A stretch of DNA of 64,000 bases from Jacaranda mimosifolia (GCA_018894105.1 CM032120.1:25380710-25444709), one strand, 5' to 3'. Shown: positions 48,558 to 61,509, counted from the stretch's first letter. The notes: generated by a model not told the origin, from the letters alone. Translations and numbers: made by a program.

Positions 48558-48744
48558 ACAACAACTTTGTGGTGAAGAGGCCTCGGTTGACTAGCACTTT
48601 AGTGGGGCTGCCCTTTGGGCAGTAGCTATAACTCAAACCGAACATTTCACAGTGGCGGAGGACTCCTATGGTTATGCCCAAAGAGAGTTGCTATGTTGGT
48701 CGCCCCTCCCTATCCTTTTACCTAAAAAAAACATAAAAAAAATC
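48558..48744 (+). mobile_element. SINE-like retroposon, 187 bp
   Basis: A GC-richer block with an A-rich 3' tail (A8, CAT, A8) stands between two perfect copies of CAAATACGACT (48547-48557, 48745-48755). An 11-bp duplication plus a tail is the signature of LINE-driven retroposition. The head (about 48580-48610) has a weak pol III A-box-like TAGCACTTTAGTGG; I see no convincing B box. It could be a short SINE or a retroposed fragment of another transcript. Confidence 0.65.
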
Positions 48745-48755
48745 CAAATACGACT

Positions 48756-49467
48756 TTCATTTAACTTAAAAAAAGATTAATTATATTAATTTCCCATTTA
48801 GAGTAGTGAAGCTGTCAATTTTTTCCTTTCTTATTTTACCATTACAAAACATTCTTCATAAATTTGCTACGTTAAATGATCTCAATGGAGGTCATGACTT
48901 GATCACTTTGCTCTCAATTCTAAAATTAAAGAAGAAAATAGTTTATTAAATGATTATTGTATTCTCAAATAATTTGGTAACATTGATTCGGAAAAGAGTG
49001 TATTTGGAAAGAAAAGAAAATTTTAGAAGAGAAGAAACCTAATGGCTAGAAAAGGAAAAGAATAAAAGCAAAGAAAATTTTAGAATGTTTTAAAATTACT
49101 TTTCTATATAATATTGAGTTTGATTCTTTTCAAAAGTACATTTTTTATATATTGAACAATTTTTTTTCAAATGCTAAAATGATTAGTAGACTATCATACA
49201 TTAGAAAGGACAAAAGAAATAACCATCAACAATATTTTTTGGCAACAAATGACTGAATATTTCCACCCAACCACTATATTTTTGGAACAACATTTTATTA
49301 TAATTAGACCTTTAATGTATTTAGTTATTAAATTTTGACCCTGCATAAGTTTCAAATCTTACAAAGAGTATTTTACTCAACAAAATTTAAGAATAATTTA
49401 TCTAGGGACAAAATACAAAATTATGTAACACCTGATGTTATTATTTCCTATCCGAAATCTCAACTGC
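48756..49467. other. AT-rich intergenic DNA
   Basis: No gene, RNA gene or transposon ends are recognised. Confidence 0.45.
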
Positions 49468-49939
49468 GGGGAAATGTTTGGTTATCTTTTGTAGTGTTTT
49501 AGTTTATATATTTTGGGAAAATAAATTTTAGAAGTAGATTGGGGAATGTGATAGTGGGATTGAAGAATGCAATGTAATTTTATTTATGTTTTGGAGAAAA
49601 GATAGGAAATGTTGAGTAGTATTTGTATATTTAGTTATGTTTTACAGGGATATCTTTTACTATTGATATTAAATCAATTGTTTTTTTGTCTAGTAAATGA
49701 GAATAAATTTAAATTCAATATTATCTGTTGTATATATGTATAATATGAAATATATATAATAAATGTATATACATATATATATATATATAATGAGGAGAAA
49801 GAATATAAAAAATGTGAGGGGTTTTTAGTAAAAGAGTTGGCATAATAAGGATACTTTGGGGAATTATTATTTTTCAATTTGGAAGTAAAATTCACGTAAT
49901 GTTTGGGAACTTCCACCAAAAATATCCAAACATTGCCTC
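49468..49939. mobile_element. Probable MITE, about 470 bp
   Basis: The left end GGGGAAATGTTTGGTTAT and the inverted right end GAGGCAATGTTTGGATAT are imperfect inverted repeats, related in style to the MITE at 10720. A second inward ACGTAATGTTTGGGAA lies about 40 bp inside the right end. I find no clear target duplication. The interior is AT-rich with a (TA)n run near 49770-49790. Confidence 0.5.
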
Positions 49940-50718
49940 AGTAGTTGTAAACTTTGGTGGGAATAAATAGATAACTATTTTAAAAAAAGAAGTATAAATT
50001 TAAGTAACAGCCAAGAGTTTATTTATTAGAAAACTATTTAGACAAATGGATCTTGATTGAGCATCGAGTGGACAACCTTGGAGTTTATTTTACTTGGCTG
50101 TTTTGCAGTTAGCCCAACCCCAGTGAAATAACAACGAAGTTTATAGGAAACTTTCTTTTGTATTTTGGTTGCCAGGATATCCCATAGACCTATTAATGGG
50201 TAGGGTGTTAATTACATTTTGAATTTTTTATTTTATTTTTTATCTTATTTCATATTCTAATTTAATATAATATGTTAAGTGAATTTGATTTTCAATCGAT
50301 TATTTTTATTAAGAACTATTTAATGCACATATCATACATCCATGAAATAAAATAAAAGATGAAATAAGAAATAGAATAAAAGATCTAAAATGTAGTATTA
50401 TCTTATCCAAACCCAAAAAGTTATACCCAAAAATCAAAATCATGGCCAAACCTTCATACTTATTAAAGATAATGTAATGAGTTTGAATATGGTTTATACC
50501 CATAATTACCCATATATCTGATACCTAAAATTTATCTATACTGAAATTAAATGTATATTAATAATAAAATTTTAATATATAAAAACTTAGAAATATTTAT
50601 TAATTTTATGTAATAGTATATCTTTTTAACTACTTACTTACTTGAATATATGAAATACACTATTTGGAACAAGTATCGAAAGAATAAAATTAAAGAGAGG
50701 AAAAACTAAGATACTTAG
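49940..50718. other. AT-rich intergenic DNA
   Basis: No gene is seen. It ends at the CTTAG duplication of the second Tat-like element. Confidence 0.45.
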
Positions 50719-51517
50719 TGATATGGGATTGCCTAATAGGTCCAGCCCAACAACACTTGACTAGGACAGAAATATAGTGTCTGGCGGCCCAATTACCAAT
50801 AAGCCCAACCTATCGACCGGCACTCGATCTCATGAGCCTTACCCATCGTGTCAAGTACCAGCATTCGCCTCTCGACCAGATCATGGTCAACCATAACCAG
50901 GATACGCAGTCGTTCATCAGACCATGAAGGTTTAACCATGATGAGGTTATCTTGTCAACCAGAGCCTGAGAAGGTATCTACAAAAGTATTCACCTCAACC
51001 AGGGAGGTCGAACTAAGGTGACAGATTATCAGCCACATTAAATGCTCCGCTAGGCAGTGTGCCCCCGCATTAATAGTGTATGCCATAACAATACTACATT
51101 TTTCAACAGTGCCAAGCTAGTGTGAGCCACTAATGTACCACCTTGCCCTAAGCTGCGCCACCTGGAATAGTACACAGGCAGAAGAAGACTCCAAAGCCTT
51201 TGAATAAGGACAAAAGCTATTCCTACTTAACAAGGGCACTGTAGTATATCAACTCCATTAAGAAGGCTATAAATAACCTATTGCTTACCCTCCGCAAGGT
51301 ATGCCATTCACCACTCTAAAGCCCTCACTCTCTTGCTCCATTTTCTAGTCGATATACTGACTTGAGCATCGGAACGCTTTAGCCGAGGTAGCCTGACGTT
51401 TGCTATTAATCGCAGGACTCAACCCAGCTACATCGAAAGCACTATCCTCGACCTCCATTCGGTCGACCATATTGGATTTCAACCCAATACACTCATTAAT
51501 AGTTTTTACCCTCATCA
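50719..51517 (+). repeat. 5' LTR of the Tat-like element at 50.7-61.5 kb
   Basis: 799 bp. The LTR promoter TATA motif CTATAAATA is at 51268-51276, and the presumed RNA start lies in the GCCATTCACC region about 30 bp further on. Confidence 0.9.
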
Positions 51518-51540
51518 TTTGGTGCCATTGTGGGAACTTG
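51518..51540 (+). promoter_or_regulatory. Primer-binding site of the second Tat-like element
   Basis: TTTGGTGCCATTGTGGGAAC directly follows the 5' LTR. TGG at 51520-51522 would pair with a tRNA CCA end. The tRNA identity is not assigned because the site has probably mutated. Confidence 0.65.
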
Positions 51541-51599
51541 AGCTTGCAATTGAAAAAACGGTGAACATTAGGCGAGCCATTTTTGAAAGGAGGAGAATA

Positions 51600-53060
51600 G
51601 AAGATCCCCAACACCTTCTCCTCGACCCTAACAAGAACCCAAAGTGGCAGGACCAAACGCCTAGCCAGAATAAGTGGTCACCTTGACCATGCCTCAACTC
51701 ATGCAACTCATAAGCGAGCAAACATCTGCTTAAATTTCTGCTCAACTATCAATTGCCCTCAATCGACACAACACTAAGCTTGGGCCAGATATTAGCACTA
51801 CTCCCCAACCCACTTAATTCGAGGAGAGGCCCTCTAGAGAACAAAGGGGTTGACTGAAGGCAAGGCGAATGCCCACTCGATAAGAAAATAGTACAGAGTG
51901 GTTTCCAAGAGAAGAAGCTCGGCAAAACCCTTGTGGAGAAGTTGCAGACTCCGTTGACCATGGCGTTCAACCCCTTCGAGCTCTTCAATACGGTAGGGTC
52001 AAGTGCGTGAGACAACAAACGAACGTGAACTAGACTCAAGCTAATTGGGAAGAATTGGAGGAAGTCTTCTACTAAGTATAATAATTGAATCGATAACTTG
52101 AGAAAATTTTGAGAAGGAACTCTGACAGAAACCCTCATTATGATGGCACTCACTGTTTCTGTTGCGAGAGGGAGTCACCATTCATACAAAAGATCTCGAC
52201 AAGCGAATTACTATTAACGCAAAAATTTCAACTGAATTGCCCAGATATGACGTTTTGACGTATCCGAATGAGCACCTCCTCCAGTTCGAGCACATGATGC
52301 AGTTATATGGGCATAATGAGTACATCCATGCAAAGATGTTGTGACCATTTTTTGAGGAATTACGCTCAATTGGTTCATGAAGTTAGAGCCAACGTCGATC
52401 TACTCATACGACCAGCTGTGCAACAAGTTCTTACACCAATTTACTAGTTGGAGGAAGGAGAAGCTCCCCTAAACCCACATGCACACTATTAAATAGAATA
52501 AGAGGGAGTCCCTTCACTATTTCTTTACCAGATTTAACACCAAAGTCCTGAAGATCGACAATCCATAGATTGAGTTTCTGATCGATGTGCTCTTCCTGGG
52601 CCTTCACCACAAGGAGTGTGCCAATGCTTTGGTCAGGAAACAGCCCAGGTCGATGGAGGAGCTGCTCGACCTTGCTGAGAGGTACATGACTCAAGAAAAT
52701 ATGAACAAGCTCAAGTATGGTAATCCTGAGACTGACAAGAAGAAGCTCAAATAGAAAGATGATCATTAGCACAAAGATGGCCATTGATCTCCGATCAAAT
52801 AATTCCACAACTACACTCCACTCAATGCTACAAGAAGGAGGTGTTGTTTGCCATCTAACACGACAACCTCCTAAAAAACCCCAAGAATATAACTGAGACA
52901 GAAGCCATGACGAGGTCCAAAAAATACTGTCATTTTTATCAGCAAAAGGGTCATGACATGAGGACTATTTCAACCTCCGCGACGAGATTAAGAGGCTAAT
53001 CAGATAAGGCCATCAAAAAAAAAATTTCGATGAGCAAGCGAAACAAGAAATAGGCATAAC
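51600..53060 (+). pseudogene. gag of the second Tat-like element
   Basis: Broken reading frames. The clearest part is 52162-52344, with TINAKISTELPRYDVL and LLQFEHMMQLYGHNEYIHA, homologous to the capsid part of the first element. Near 52925-52975 a decayed zinc-knuckle region reads CHFYQQKGHDM and then shifts frame. Several stops (for example just after 52340) rule out a functional product. Confidence 0.78.
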
Positions 53061-53279
53061 CGACCAGACTCCCCATAGAGAAAGGTTAGCTAGCCCGAGG
53101 AAGGAAAGATAAAGGAAAGAGACATGCCCACGATCCCCGCCCACCCATCAGGGGAGTAATCGACACCATCGTAGGAGGCCCGACTAGGGGGCACTCGAAG
53201 TGAGCTAGAAGACAACACTAAGGAAGATTGGAATTGACCAAATCCCCCTCAATCAAAATGGTCTTCCAGCTGTCGATTA

Positions 53280-56200
53280 GCACAGAGCCAATTACCTTCT
53301 CTGATGCAGACCTCTCCCACATCAAAACTCATGGGCCGACAACCAGCTGGATTGCCATGTGGTGGTATCTATTGAAATTGCAAACTTTGGGGTCAGGAAA
53401 GTACTGGTCAACAATGGGAGCTCAGCAAGCATCATTTTCGTGTCCCCCTTGAATAGAATGAACATGGGCAAGCTAAAATTTGAGCCCATTTGCACCCCGC
53501 TGGCATGATTTAGGGGATCGATCATCCCTAAAAGATCTATAAATTTGTCCACATCATTTGGGGAGGCTCCTCGGCACAAAACTTTGATGGTTAATTACCT
53601 AGTTGCCGATGCATCCTTTGCCTACAACACTATCATTGGGCGACCAGTACTGAATGAATTCCATATTATTGTCTTAACCTAGCATATGAAGGTCAAATTT
53701 GCAACAATTATTGGGATTGGCAAACTCCTTTGCAATATGAAAGAGATCTGGTGGTGCTACACAATTTCAGTTGAGGCAAACGAGTAGAAAATTCGACCTA
53801 AACTGAAACCATTATGAGACGCCCTAATAGTAAAACCTAAGGAGAGACAATCAAGTAAGAAAAAAAAACTAAAGAAGACTAGGGTCGAGCCTGTCGGTGA
53901 GTTCAAGACAATAGAGCTGGAGCCAGGAAACTCTGACAAGACTACCAAGATTGGAACAGACATAGGCAGTAGCATGGAGTGTCTCATGGTCGATTTCCTT
54001 CGAAGAAATGTTGGTGTTTTGCTTAGAAGGCTTTCAACCTTCAAGGAATATACCCCAACATCATTGTCCACCATCTGAACATGAACCCCTCATAAAAGCC
54101 AGTGAAACAGAAGACTAGGACCTTCAATGCTGAAAGATGCCAAAACAAGCTTTTAGAGGCATGATATATTGTAGAAATTCAATACCCAAATTGGCTTTGT
54201 AATGTAGTCGTTGTCCATAAAAATGAGGGAAAATGACACATGTGTAATGATTTTATTGATTTGAATAAAGCTTGCCCTAAAGATCATTACCCCATGCCTC
54301 GTATAGACTTGCTAATCGATTCTACTGCTGATTGTGACTTGTTAAGCATAATGGATGTGTTCCAAGGCTACTATCAAATTTTCATGGTACTCGAGGACAG
54401 GGATAAGACATCTTTCATCGTCTCTAATGGGGTGTATTGATTTCTAGTCATGCCCTTCGGGCTCAAAAACGCAGGTGCAACTTATCAAAGACTAGTAAAC
54501 TTTATATTAAAAAATGAGACTGAAAAATCCATGAAAGTCTATGTCGACAACATGATCATCAAAATAGAAAAAGCAAAAAAATCTCTTGATCAACATCAAT
54601 CACACATTCTTAATACTAAAAGCATTTGGAATGAAGCTCAACCCTAACAAGTGCACTTTCGGAGTGAGAGGGGGCAAGTTCTTGGGTTAGATGGTTAGCT
54701 ACAAAGGTATCAAAGCAAACCTACAAAAGATCCAGGCCATTTTGGACATTACACCTCCTCGAACAGTCAGAGACGTTTAGTGTGTAGTTGGCATGATCAT
54801 CGCACTAGGAAGATTCATTGCCCTATTAGCCGACAAGAGCTTGCCGTTCTTCAAAATCCTAAGGAATGCAAGGAAATCAAGTTTCCAGTGGACGAGTAGT
54901 GCAACCAAACCCTGGTTGAATTGAAACACTACCTTTCATCAGCACTGATGTTGGCCAAACCCGAGGTTAAAGAAGTTTTACACATCTATTTAGTAGTATT
55001 GTTGGCATCTATCTGCTCAATTCTAATTTTGACCAGAAAGGGCACCCATCAACCTGTCTATTACTCTAACAAAGCATTACATGGTCCCGAACATAACTAT
55101 TTAGAGATCGAGAAATTTTCCCTCGTTTTGCTCACGGCAGCCAGGAAATTGCGGCCCTATGTCCAATCTCACTCTATTGTGGTCTTAACAAATCAACCAT
55201 TGAAACAAGTACTTTCCAAGCCAGATACGTCGAGAATATTAACCAAGTGGGCAATCGAGCTGGGCAAATTTGACATCACGTTTCAACCCCAAACTGCTAT
55301 AAAGGCCCAAACCATAGTTGACTTTATCGCTAATCAACTTGACCTGCCCGACCAGCTCGACCCTGACTCCCTTATATGGACTTTGCACATCGACAAGTCA
55401 GCAACTTCCTCAGGTGGAGAAATTGGTGTTTCTCTACGGTCACCACAAGGCGAAGAATACAACTTTGCAATCAAACTCAACTATCTTATTACGAACAATG
55501 AGGCAAAATTACGAAACCCCTTTGACCGGTATGAGGATGGCAATGAACAGGGGAGTCAAATAGCTGGCAGCCATCATCGATTCCCAGCTGGTCGTAGGGT
55601 AGGTCAACGGGAACTTTGAAGCCAAAGAGTCTACGATGAGCAAGTACTTGGCTAAGGTGAAGAGGTTGCAACAGCAGTTTAAAAAATTCACCTTCAGCCA
55701 AGTCCCTCGATGAGAGAATGAGTGGGCCGATGCGCTTTCCAAGTTCACCAGTTCGACAAAAGGGACTAGGGACAGGACGATCACATTTTTGGTTGATCGC
55801 AAACCCACTATAAGTGACCCTGATCAGAATTTGGTGGGGCAGATCGGATAAGCATCTCTATCCTAGCAAGATATAATAAGAGCCTATTTGAAAGAAGGCA
55901 TAATTCTTGAGGACAAAAGCGAGGCATGCACGCTCAAAGGCCAAGCAGCTAAGTTCGCCCTCGATGAGCACAATCAACTTTATAGGAGGTCAATTTTGGG
56001 ACCACCATTTAGGTGTTTGACTCCAGAGCAAGCTCGCGAAGTCTTACATAAAGTGCATTTAGATATCTGCGGCAACCATTCGGGAGGCCGATCCCTTGTA
56101 CATAAAATTATCAGACATGGATACTTTTGGCCAACCATATTAAACGACACAGTGGATTTTGCCAAGAAATGCCCGTCCTGCTAGGTCTACTCGAACATAC

Positions 56201-57050
56201 CTCACTAGCCTGTCGCGTCGATAGTGAACATACAGATCACGTGGTCGTTCGGCTAGTGGGGGATTGATATAGTTAGATATTTTCCAAGAATAATATGTTG
56301 GAGGAAATTTATGATCGTCACCCTTGAATACTTTACAAAGTGGGTCGAAGCGGAGGTACTCCCCAAAATAACCGACGCGGCCATCAAGAGCTTCATGTAG
56401 AAGAACATTATCTGCCGTTTTGGTCTGTCCAAAGTCTTGATATCAGATAATGGGACACAATTCCAGATTAGGAATACGACGAGCTGGTGCGAAAGCCTCA
56501 GAATTCGACAACACTTCACATTGGTTGGAAATCCACAAGCCAAAAGGCTCAACTAGAAGGGACTGGCTTGAGCTGGGCAGATAACCTCCCTGGAGTACTT
56601 TGGGCATATAGAACAATCCCTCGAACAACCACCGGCCATAGCGCTTACAGTTTGGTCTACGGATCCGAAGTGGTCATTCTAGCAGAACTCATACAATATA
56701 CTATTCGAGTGATCCACTATAACCCAATCACGAATGACTATGAGAGAAAATTTGACCTTGAGACAATTAACAAGCTCCGTCAGCAAGTGTAGACATCCAT
56801 GCAGAGATACAGGTCAAAGATGGCACAACATTATAACAAACGAGTCCGACTAGAAAGCTTTAAAATAGGCGACTTTGTCCTCAAAAAGGTTAAAGTATCA
56901 AAGAACGTGGGGAAACTCAACCCAAAATTGGAGGGACCATACTTGGTGGTCAAGGTAGCAAAGCACAATGCATATCGACTTACAGACATTAATGGCAATG
57001 AGCTTTCTCGACCATGGAACGTGGTGAATTTGAAGAAATTCTATGTATGA
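53280..57050 (+). pseudogene. pol of the second Tat-like element
   Basis: Protease remnant at about 53330-53650 (VLVNNGSSASIIF-like active site in a broken frame). RT at 54060-54660 includes CNDFIDLNKACPKDHYPMP, MDVFQGYYQ and MPFGLKNAGATYQR. Its catalytic box reads YVDN for YVDD, and a TGA interrupts GVY-FLVMPFG at 54438-54440. RNase H is in 54921-55760 (the longest open piece, 232 codons). Integrase zinc region at 55888-56184 (EHNQLYRRSI, HKIIRHGYFWPT); the core at 56240-56500 is decayed; the C-terminus at 56799-57050 has EGPYLVVKVAKHNAYRL and ends NLKKFYV. No chromodomain. Confidence 0.9.
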
Positions 57051-57129
57051 AGAGATTCAAAGTCTCCATTATACTACAGTATCTTTTCACATCAATAAAA
57101 CTACGCACGTTTCTGCAACTACCTGCTCA

Positions 57130-57480
57130 CACCGCAAAGCCAAGGTTTCTAGCTCAAATTAACAAATAACATGATCGTTCGTAGTCGATTCCATAGTCGA
57201 TGATGGTTTCAAACCACAAAATATAGGCTTCTAGCCTAAATTGACAAACGACTTGATCGTTCAGAGTCAACCCAATAGTTGACGATGGTTTCAAACCATA
57301 AAATAAAGGCTTCTGGCCCAAATTAACGAACGACTTTATCATTCAGAGTTAATCCTGTAGTCGAAGACAGTTTCAAACCACAAAGCAAAGGCTTCTAGTC
57401 CAAATTGATAAATGAGTTGATCGTTCTTAGTCGACCCTGTACCCGACAATGTTTTCCAACTATATGACAAGACACTTAAG
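57130..57480. repeat. Tandem array downstream of pol (copy 2)
   Basis: Four to five units of about 80-83 bp marked by AAGGCTTCTAGCCTAAATTG, GATCGTTCAGAGTCAACCC and GATGGTTTCAAACCA. They are homologous to the minus strand of the array at 23340-23815 and occupy the same position, between integrase and the antisense gene. Decayed units may continue to about 57600. Confidence 0.85.
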
Positions 57481-58015
57481 CCAGAGTTAAAAAAATGATT
57501 TACTTGTTTGGAGTCGACCCCCCAGTCGATCTCAGAGATGAAAAACAATAAAACTTTGACTTCAAGCTTAAACTAAAGCGCACAAAATCGACCATGTAGT
57601 CGAGAACAAACCCACGAATACAAGTAAAACATCGCAACAACATCATTAAAACTTGAACCAACCCAAAAGTTAACGATGAAGATGCAAATAATATCTTGGA
57701 TTGGTTCCATTATCTTTATGCCAGTTGATTCCTAAATCGACCTCAAATTTTCATTTCTTTATTGGATGACTATTTTAAATAATTTCTAACTAGAGATCGA
57801 GTTACTTATATTGTTGTTTGTTGGCGATAGACATTCGACAAGAATGGCAAGTGTTGAAACTAAAGTAAATTGAACACAAATTGATAAAAAGGAAATGCCA
57901 ACTATTACACTTCAATATTCAATTACAAAAACGAAGAAGGACATTAATAGCAATCACCTCGCAGGGTGACTAGAACATGAAAAAGAAAAGTACAAAAGTA
58001 CAACAAACTGAAAGC

Positions 58016-60374
58016 TCAGCTAGACCCAGAATCCTCAGCTTGTGCAACTCGCGCGTCCTCGTCGATCGCCTGATTGAGTTCATTACTGGAGGGAATAGGG
58101 AGGACCGCAAGACCTTCAACTTCCTGCTTGGGCACTACAACGGGGGATGGCAGGATTTCAGGGGTGGTCGCGAAAGGCTTATCTCATCAATGAAGAATGT
58201 ACTCGGCAGAGAAAAGAGCACATAAGCCAGGTTGACCTTGCCATCCCGGATGTCAAACGTGAAATCACTCGTGAAAGTAAATGCTTTCGTCGCCTCCGCG
58301 AGCCTCATTTGGTAACCAGCCATGGGCTCGAGCACGGCCGCACTAGCAGTCCCCTCATCGGGCGCACCTTCGTCGGGGTCAGTATACACTGCCAATTGCT
58401 TGATAAGCATTGGGCTGAGGCACTTCTTGTCTTCTGGGTGGAACTGATAACCCAGGTATTTGAGTTGTTTGACTGCTTTCTCAAAGGTCCCTTTCGCGTC
58501 ACAAGGGGGAAGACAACGGTAGCATCCTCAAACACCGAGCACAGCATGAACTACTATATGGCCTCTCGTCACATCCGCGGTAGCTTCTGAAAAAGCTCAT
58601 CTCGAGCATACTGCATCGCCGCGCTGTACCTCTGGTCTGACCAAACTCATAGCCTTATGCACATCTAGCCTAACCTTCAACAATAGCTCATCTATTTTGT
58701 TCTTCTCTGACACTGCAAGCAGGAGCTGCGAATCCTTTAGTTCGAGTTACCTGTCCCTCTCTTTGAGCTGCCCGTCCAGCTGCTCGATCCTCGCTTATGC
58801 CGACTTGAGCTGAGCTCTCAATGTTTCAGCATCTCCTTGGCCCTCCCGAAGTTGGTCGTAGTCCCCAAGCGCCAGCTCCAACCTCATGTAAAAATGGTAG
58901 CCTAGTTGGCTAACCTGCAAAGAAAACAACCTCACTTGATTAGAAAGAAAATAAAGAAAAGCAAAATAAAGTGCTCAACAAGCAATTTAAATTCGACTAA
59001 ACACTTACCATATTAGAATGATACGCCAGAGCCCTTAGTGCCCCTATCCTGGCTGAGCTCTATGAACTTCTTCTGGTCGGAAGCGAATAGACTAGCCATC
59101 ATCACTTTGAGGGGCGCAACCCAGTTGACCCCACCGTTAGCATCGATAAGAAATTATGAACGGCCATGGTGCCGTTGGTGCCGAACCACGTCGAGGGAAA
59201 TTGGAACAACTGGTTCTTTCTGCCCGAAGTGGTCATATCTAGTAGGCTGCTTCGGGGCTCCCGCTTTGCCTTTGCCTTTGTCGATAGCAAACTTTTTCTA
59301 AGTAGGGCCCTCTGGCTCGACCGCCAATCTATTTTGTCGAGGAGATGGGCTGGGGCTCCCAACAGCTAGTTGCACCGGTGGAGTTGCTGCTAGAGTCGGA
59401 GGAGTAGCTCATGCAGGTAGTTCGTCTTGTGGCAGCACGATGACCTGAGCTTCTCAACGAGCTGCTGCCAGCACCAAATTTTTCTTCTCGATATACCTTG
59501 AAGCCTCCATCTAACCAAACTGAACTAAATCACAAATAAAGGTATTTGGCCAGGTTGGGGTTATATTACTAGGCATCTCGATGTGCCCCCTCCACCACCC
59601 CTGGGAAAATTGAAACCCCTAGGTGCCCGAACATAAAGGTAACATTTTTTCCACTCCTGTCCATGAGACAACCAGGGGGTCACCAAGAACTTTCATCAGG
59701 GACAAACAGTCAAATAATAAAAGTCTGACTCGTTGGTACTGCCCGACTTCCATGACATGGGTAGATGGAAGAGATTAGAGAAGTTGGCGAAAGAAGCAGA
59801 GGAGTCGTGTATATGCATTATAACAATAAAGTTGTACAAGGTAGAGAAATGGTTGGGAAGAAGCTGGGTTATACAGACTTCCAGACCTATCAGCAGGCCA
59901 ACTATAGACTGGCTAAGGGAAAACCTAAGCCCACACCTGAAGGCCTCTTCGAATATAGTTATGCATCCAGTAAGTAGTCGATGCGTCCTATTAGTGGGAC
60001 TGGGAACGATTAACTTGTACTCAGAGGAACGTGATACAGTTCTCTAATAAGTACGAGGTCTGCGAAAGTAATTTTGGAAATGATCTCACTATAGTGGTTG
60101 GGAGTGAATAATCGACCACGGGACACAAGTGGCTGGCTCGGCCTAGCCTCACCCTCAGTGGCTACACGACCGTCGCTCAAGCTGCTGGAGCTCGAACTAT
60201 CATTAAAAGAACTATCAGGCCTACTTGTCGAATCGCCTTCCCCATCGATCGAATCCCGATCTGACCTCATGGCCTCACTGTCACTACCTTGGCTACCCTC
60301 ATCCCCGAACGTCCCTAGCATCATGGAGATTCAACAAAATAATGATTTGCTCGAAAGAATTTCAAAAACTTACG
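58016..60374 (-). pseudogene. Antisense gene of the Tat-like element (copy 2, uninterrupted)
   Basis: Read on the minus strand: leader donor GTAAGT at 60373 and acceptor ending 60315 (59-nt intron), then an acidic Ser-rich region, then RGRLFTPNHYSEIISKITF and ELYHVP. A frame change near 60025-60030 leads to NRTHRLL, FEEAFRCGLRFSLSQSIVGL and QLLPNHFSTLYNF (PF04195-like). A block ending LALRALAYHSNM follows, then a 94-nt intron (59008-58915), VSQLGYHFYMRLELALGDYD, a predicted coiled coil (about 58880-58640), and a C-terminal part ending VAQAEDSGSS with TGA at 58016-58018. In-frame stops interrupt the coiled coil. Any ATG at 60324 would lie in the leader intron, so the true start is further in. 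Homology with copy 1 covers every exon. Confidence 0.7.
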
Positions 60375-60479
60375 TGGTGTGGAAGTTTAAACCAAGGCAC
60401 GATCGAATATAAGTGCAAAGCAATTAGCTGAATCGGCCTGACAAAAGGCTGTAAAAGTGAAAATGGGAATTTTCATCGC

Positions 60480-60560
60480 GCCTATTTATAGGCCTCTGCA
60501 TGCGGCAACCAAAACGACTATAATAATTACCGAACCGTCGCTTGACGCTTCACGTGACCT
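60480..60560 (-). promoter_or_regulatory. Conserved core promoter of the antisense gene (copy 2)
   Basis: TATAAATA is on the minus strand at 60483-60490, within GAGGCCTATAAATAGGCGCG. Upstream are GGTTGCCGC and AGTCGTTTT, shared with copy 1 at 15640-15730. It lies about 110 bp before the leader donor and 210 bp from the 3' LTR. Confidence 0.65.
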
Positions 60561-60698
60561 AATGTAACATACGCATTTAATGCGCTGGAAACCTGGTCGA
60601 TTCCTTAAACTTTGGTCAACCTAGTTTCTACAGAATAACTACTACTCGTTCCTTCTCGTCGATCCTCTTGATCAGAACTCAAAAGTGAGAGGGACTCA

Positions 60699-61509
60699 TG
60701 ATATGGGACGGCCTAATAGGTCCAGCCCAGCAACACTCGAACAAGATAAAAATATAGTGCCTAGCAGCCCAATTACCAATAGGCCCAACCTATCGATCGG
60801 CACTCGACCTCATGAGTTTTACCCATTGTATCGAGTACCCGTGTTTGCCTCTCGACCAGATCATGGTCGACCATAACTAGGATACGAAGTCCCTCATCCG
60901 ACCATGAAGGTTTAACTACGACGAGGTTACATCTTGTCGACAGAGCCTGAGAAGGTATCTTGCAGAAGTATTCACCTCGACTAGGGAGGTCGAACCAAGG
61001 CGACAGCCTCTCAGCCGCATTGAATGCTCCACCAGGCGGCATGTCCCCGCATTAATAGGGCGCGCCACCATCGTACTATCTTTTTCAGTAGAACCAAGTT
61101 AGTGTGTGCCACCAGTGTACCACTTGCCCTAGGCTACGCCACTTGGAATAATACACAGGCAGGAGAAGCCTCCAATGCCCTCGGATAAAGACAAGAGTCA
61201 TTCCTACTCAACAAGGGCACTATAGTCATATCAACCCCACTGAGAAGGCTATAAATACCCCATTGCTAACCTTCAGCAAGGTATGTCATTCATCACTCTA
61301 AAGCCCTCACTCTCTTGCTCTATTTTCTAGTCGATATACTGACTTGAGCATCGTAGGGCCTTAGCTGAGAGCACCTCGGCTAGCCTGACATTTGCTATTG
61401 ATCGCAGGACTCAACCTGGCCACATCAAAAGCACTCTCCTCGACCTCCACCCGGTCGACCATATTGGATTTCAACACAATACACTTATTAATGGTTTTTA
61501 CCCTTGTCA
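60699..61509 (+). repeat. 3' LTR of the Tat-like element at 50.7-61.5 kb
   Basis: 811 bp, partner of 50719-51517, with its TATA motif at 61249-61257. It begins TGATATGGGACGGCC and ends CCCTTGTCA. Confidence 0.9.

Larger units (their letters stand above)
50719..61509 (+). mobile_element. Degenerate Ty3/gypsy (Tat-like) LTR retrotransposon, 10.8 kb
   Basis: The LTRs at 50719-51517 and 60699-61509 (TGATATGGG...TCA) are flanked by a perfect CTTAG duplication (50714-50718, 61510-61514). The order is 5' LTR, primer site, gag, protease, RT, RNase H, integrase, tandem array, antisense gene, purine tract (AAAAGTGAGAGGGACTCA, 60681-60698), 3' LTR. It has the same plan as the element at 14.7-30.3 kb but no nested insertion, which confirms which parts of that one are foreign. 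LTR differences are many and mostly transitions, and all proteins carry stops, so it is old. Confidence 0.92.

Noticed and set aside
59733..60047. Plus-strand open frames over the antisense gene
   Set aside because: They mirror the minus-strand coding region, which is the one conserved with the other element.
60010..60324. 104-codon frame starting MMLGTFGDEG as an independent gene
   Set aside because: It is the first part of the antisense retroelement gene; its ATG falls in the conserved leader intron.
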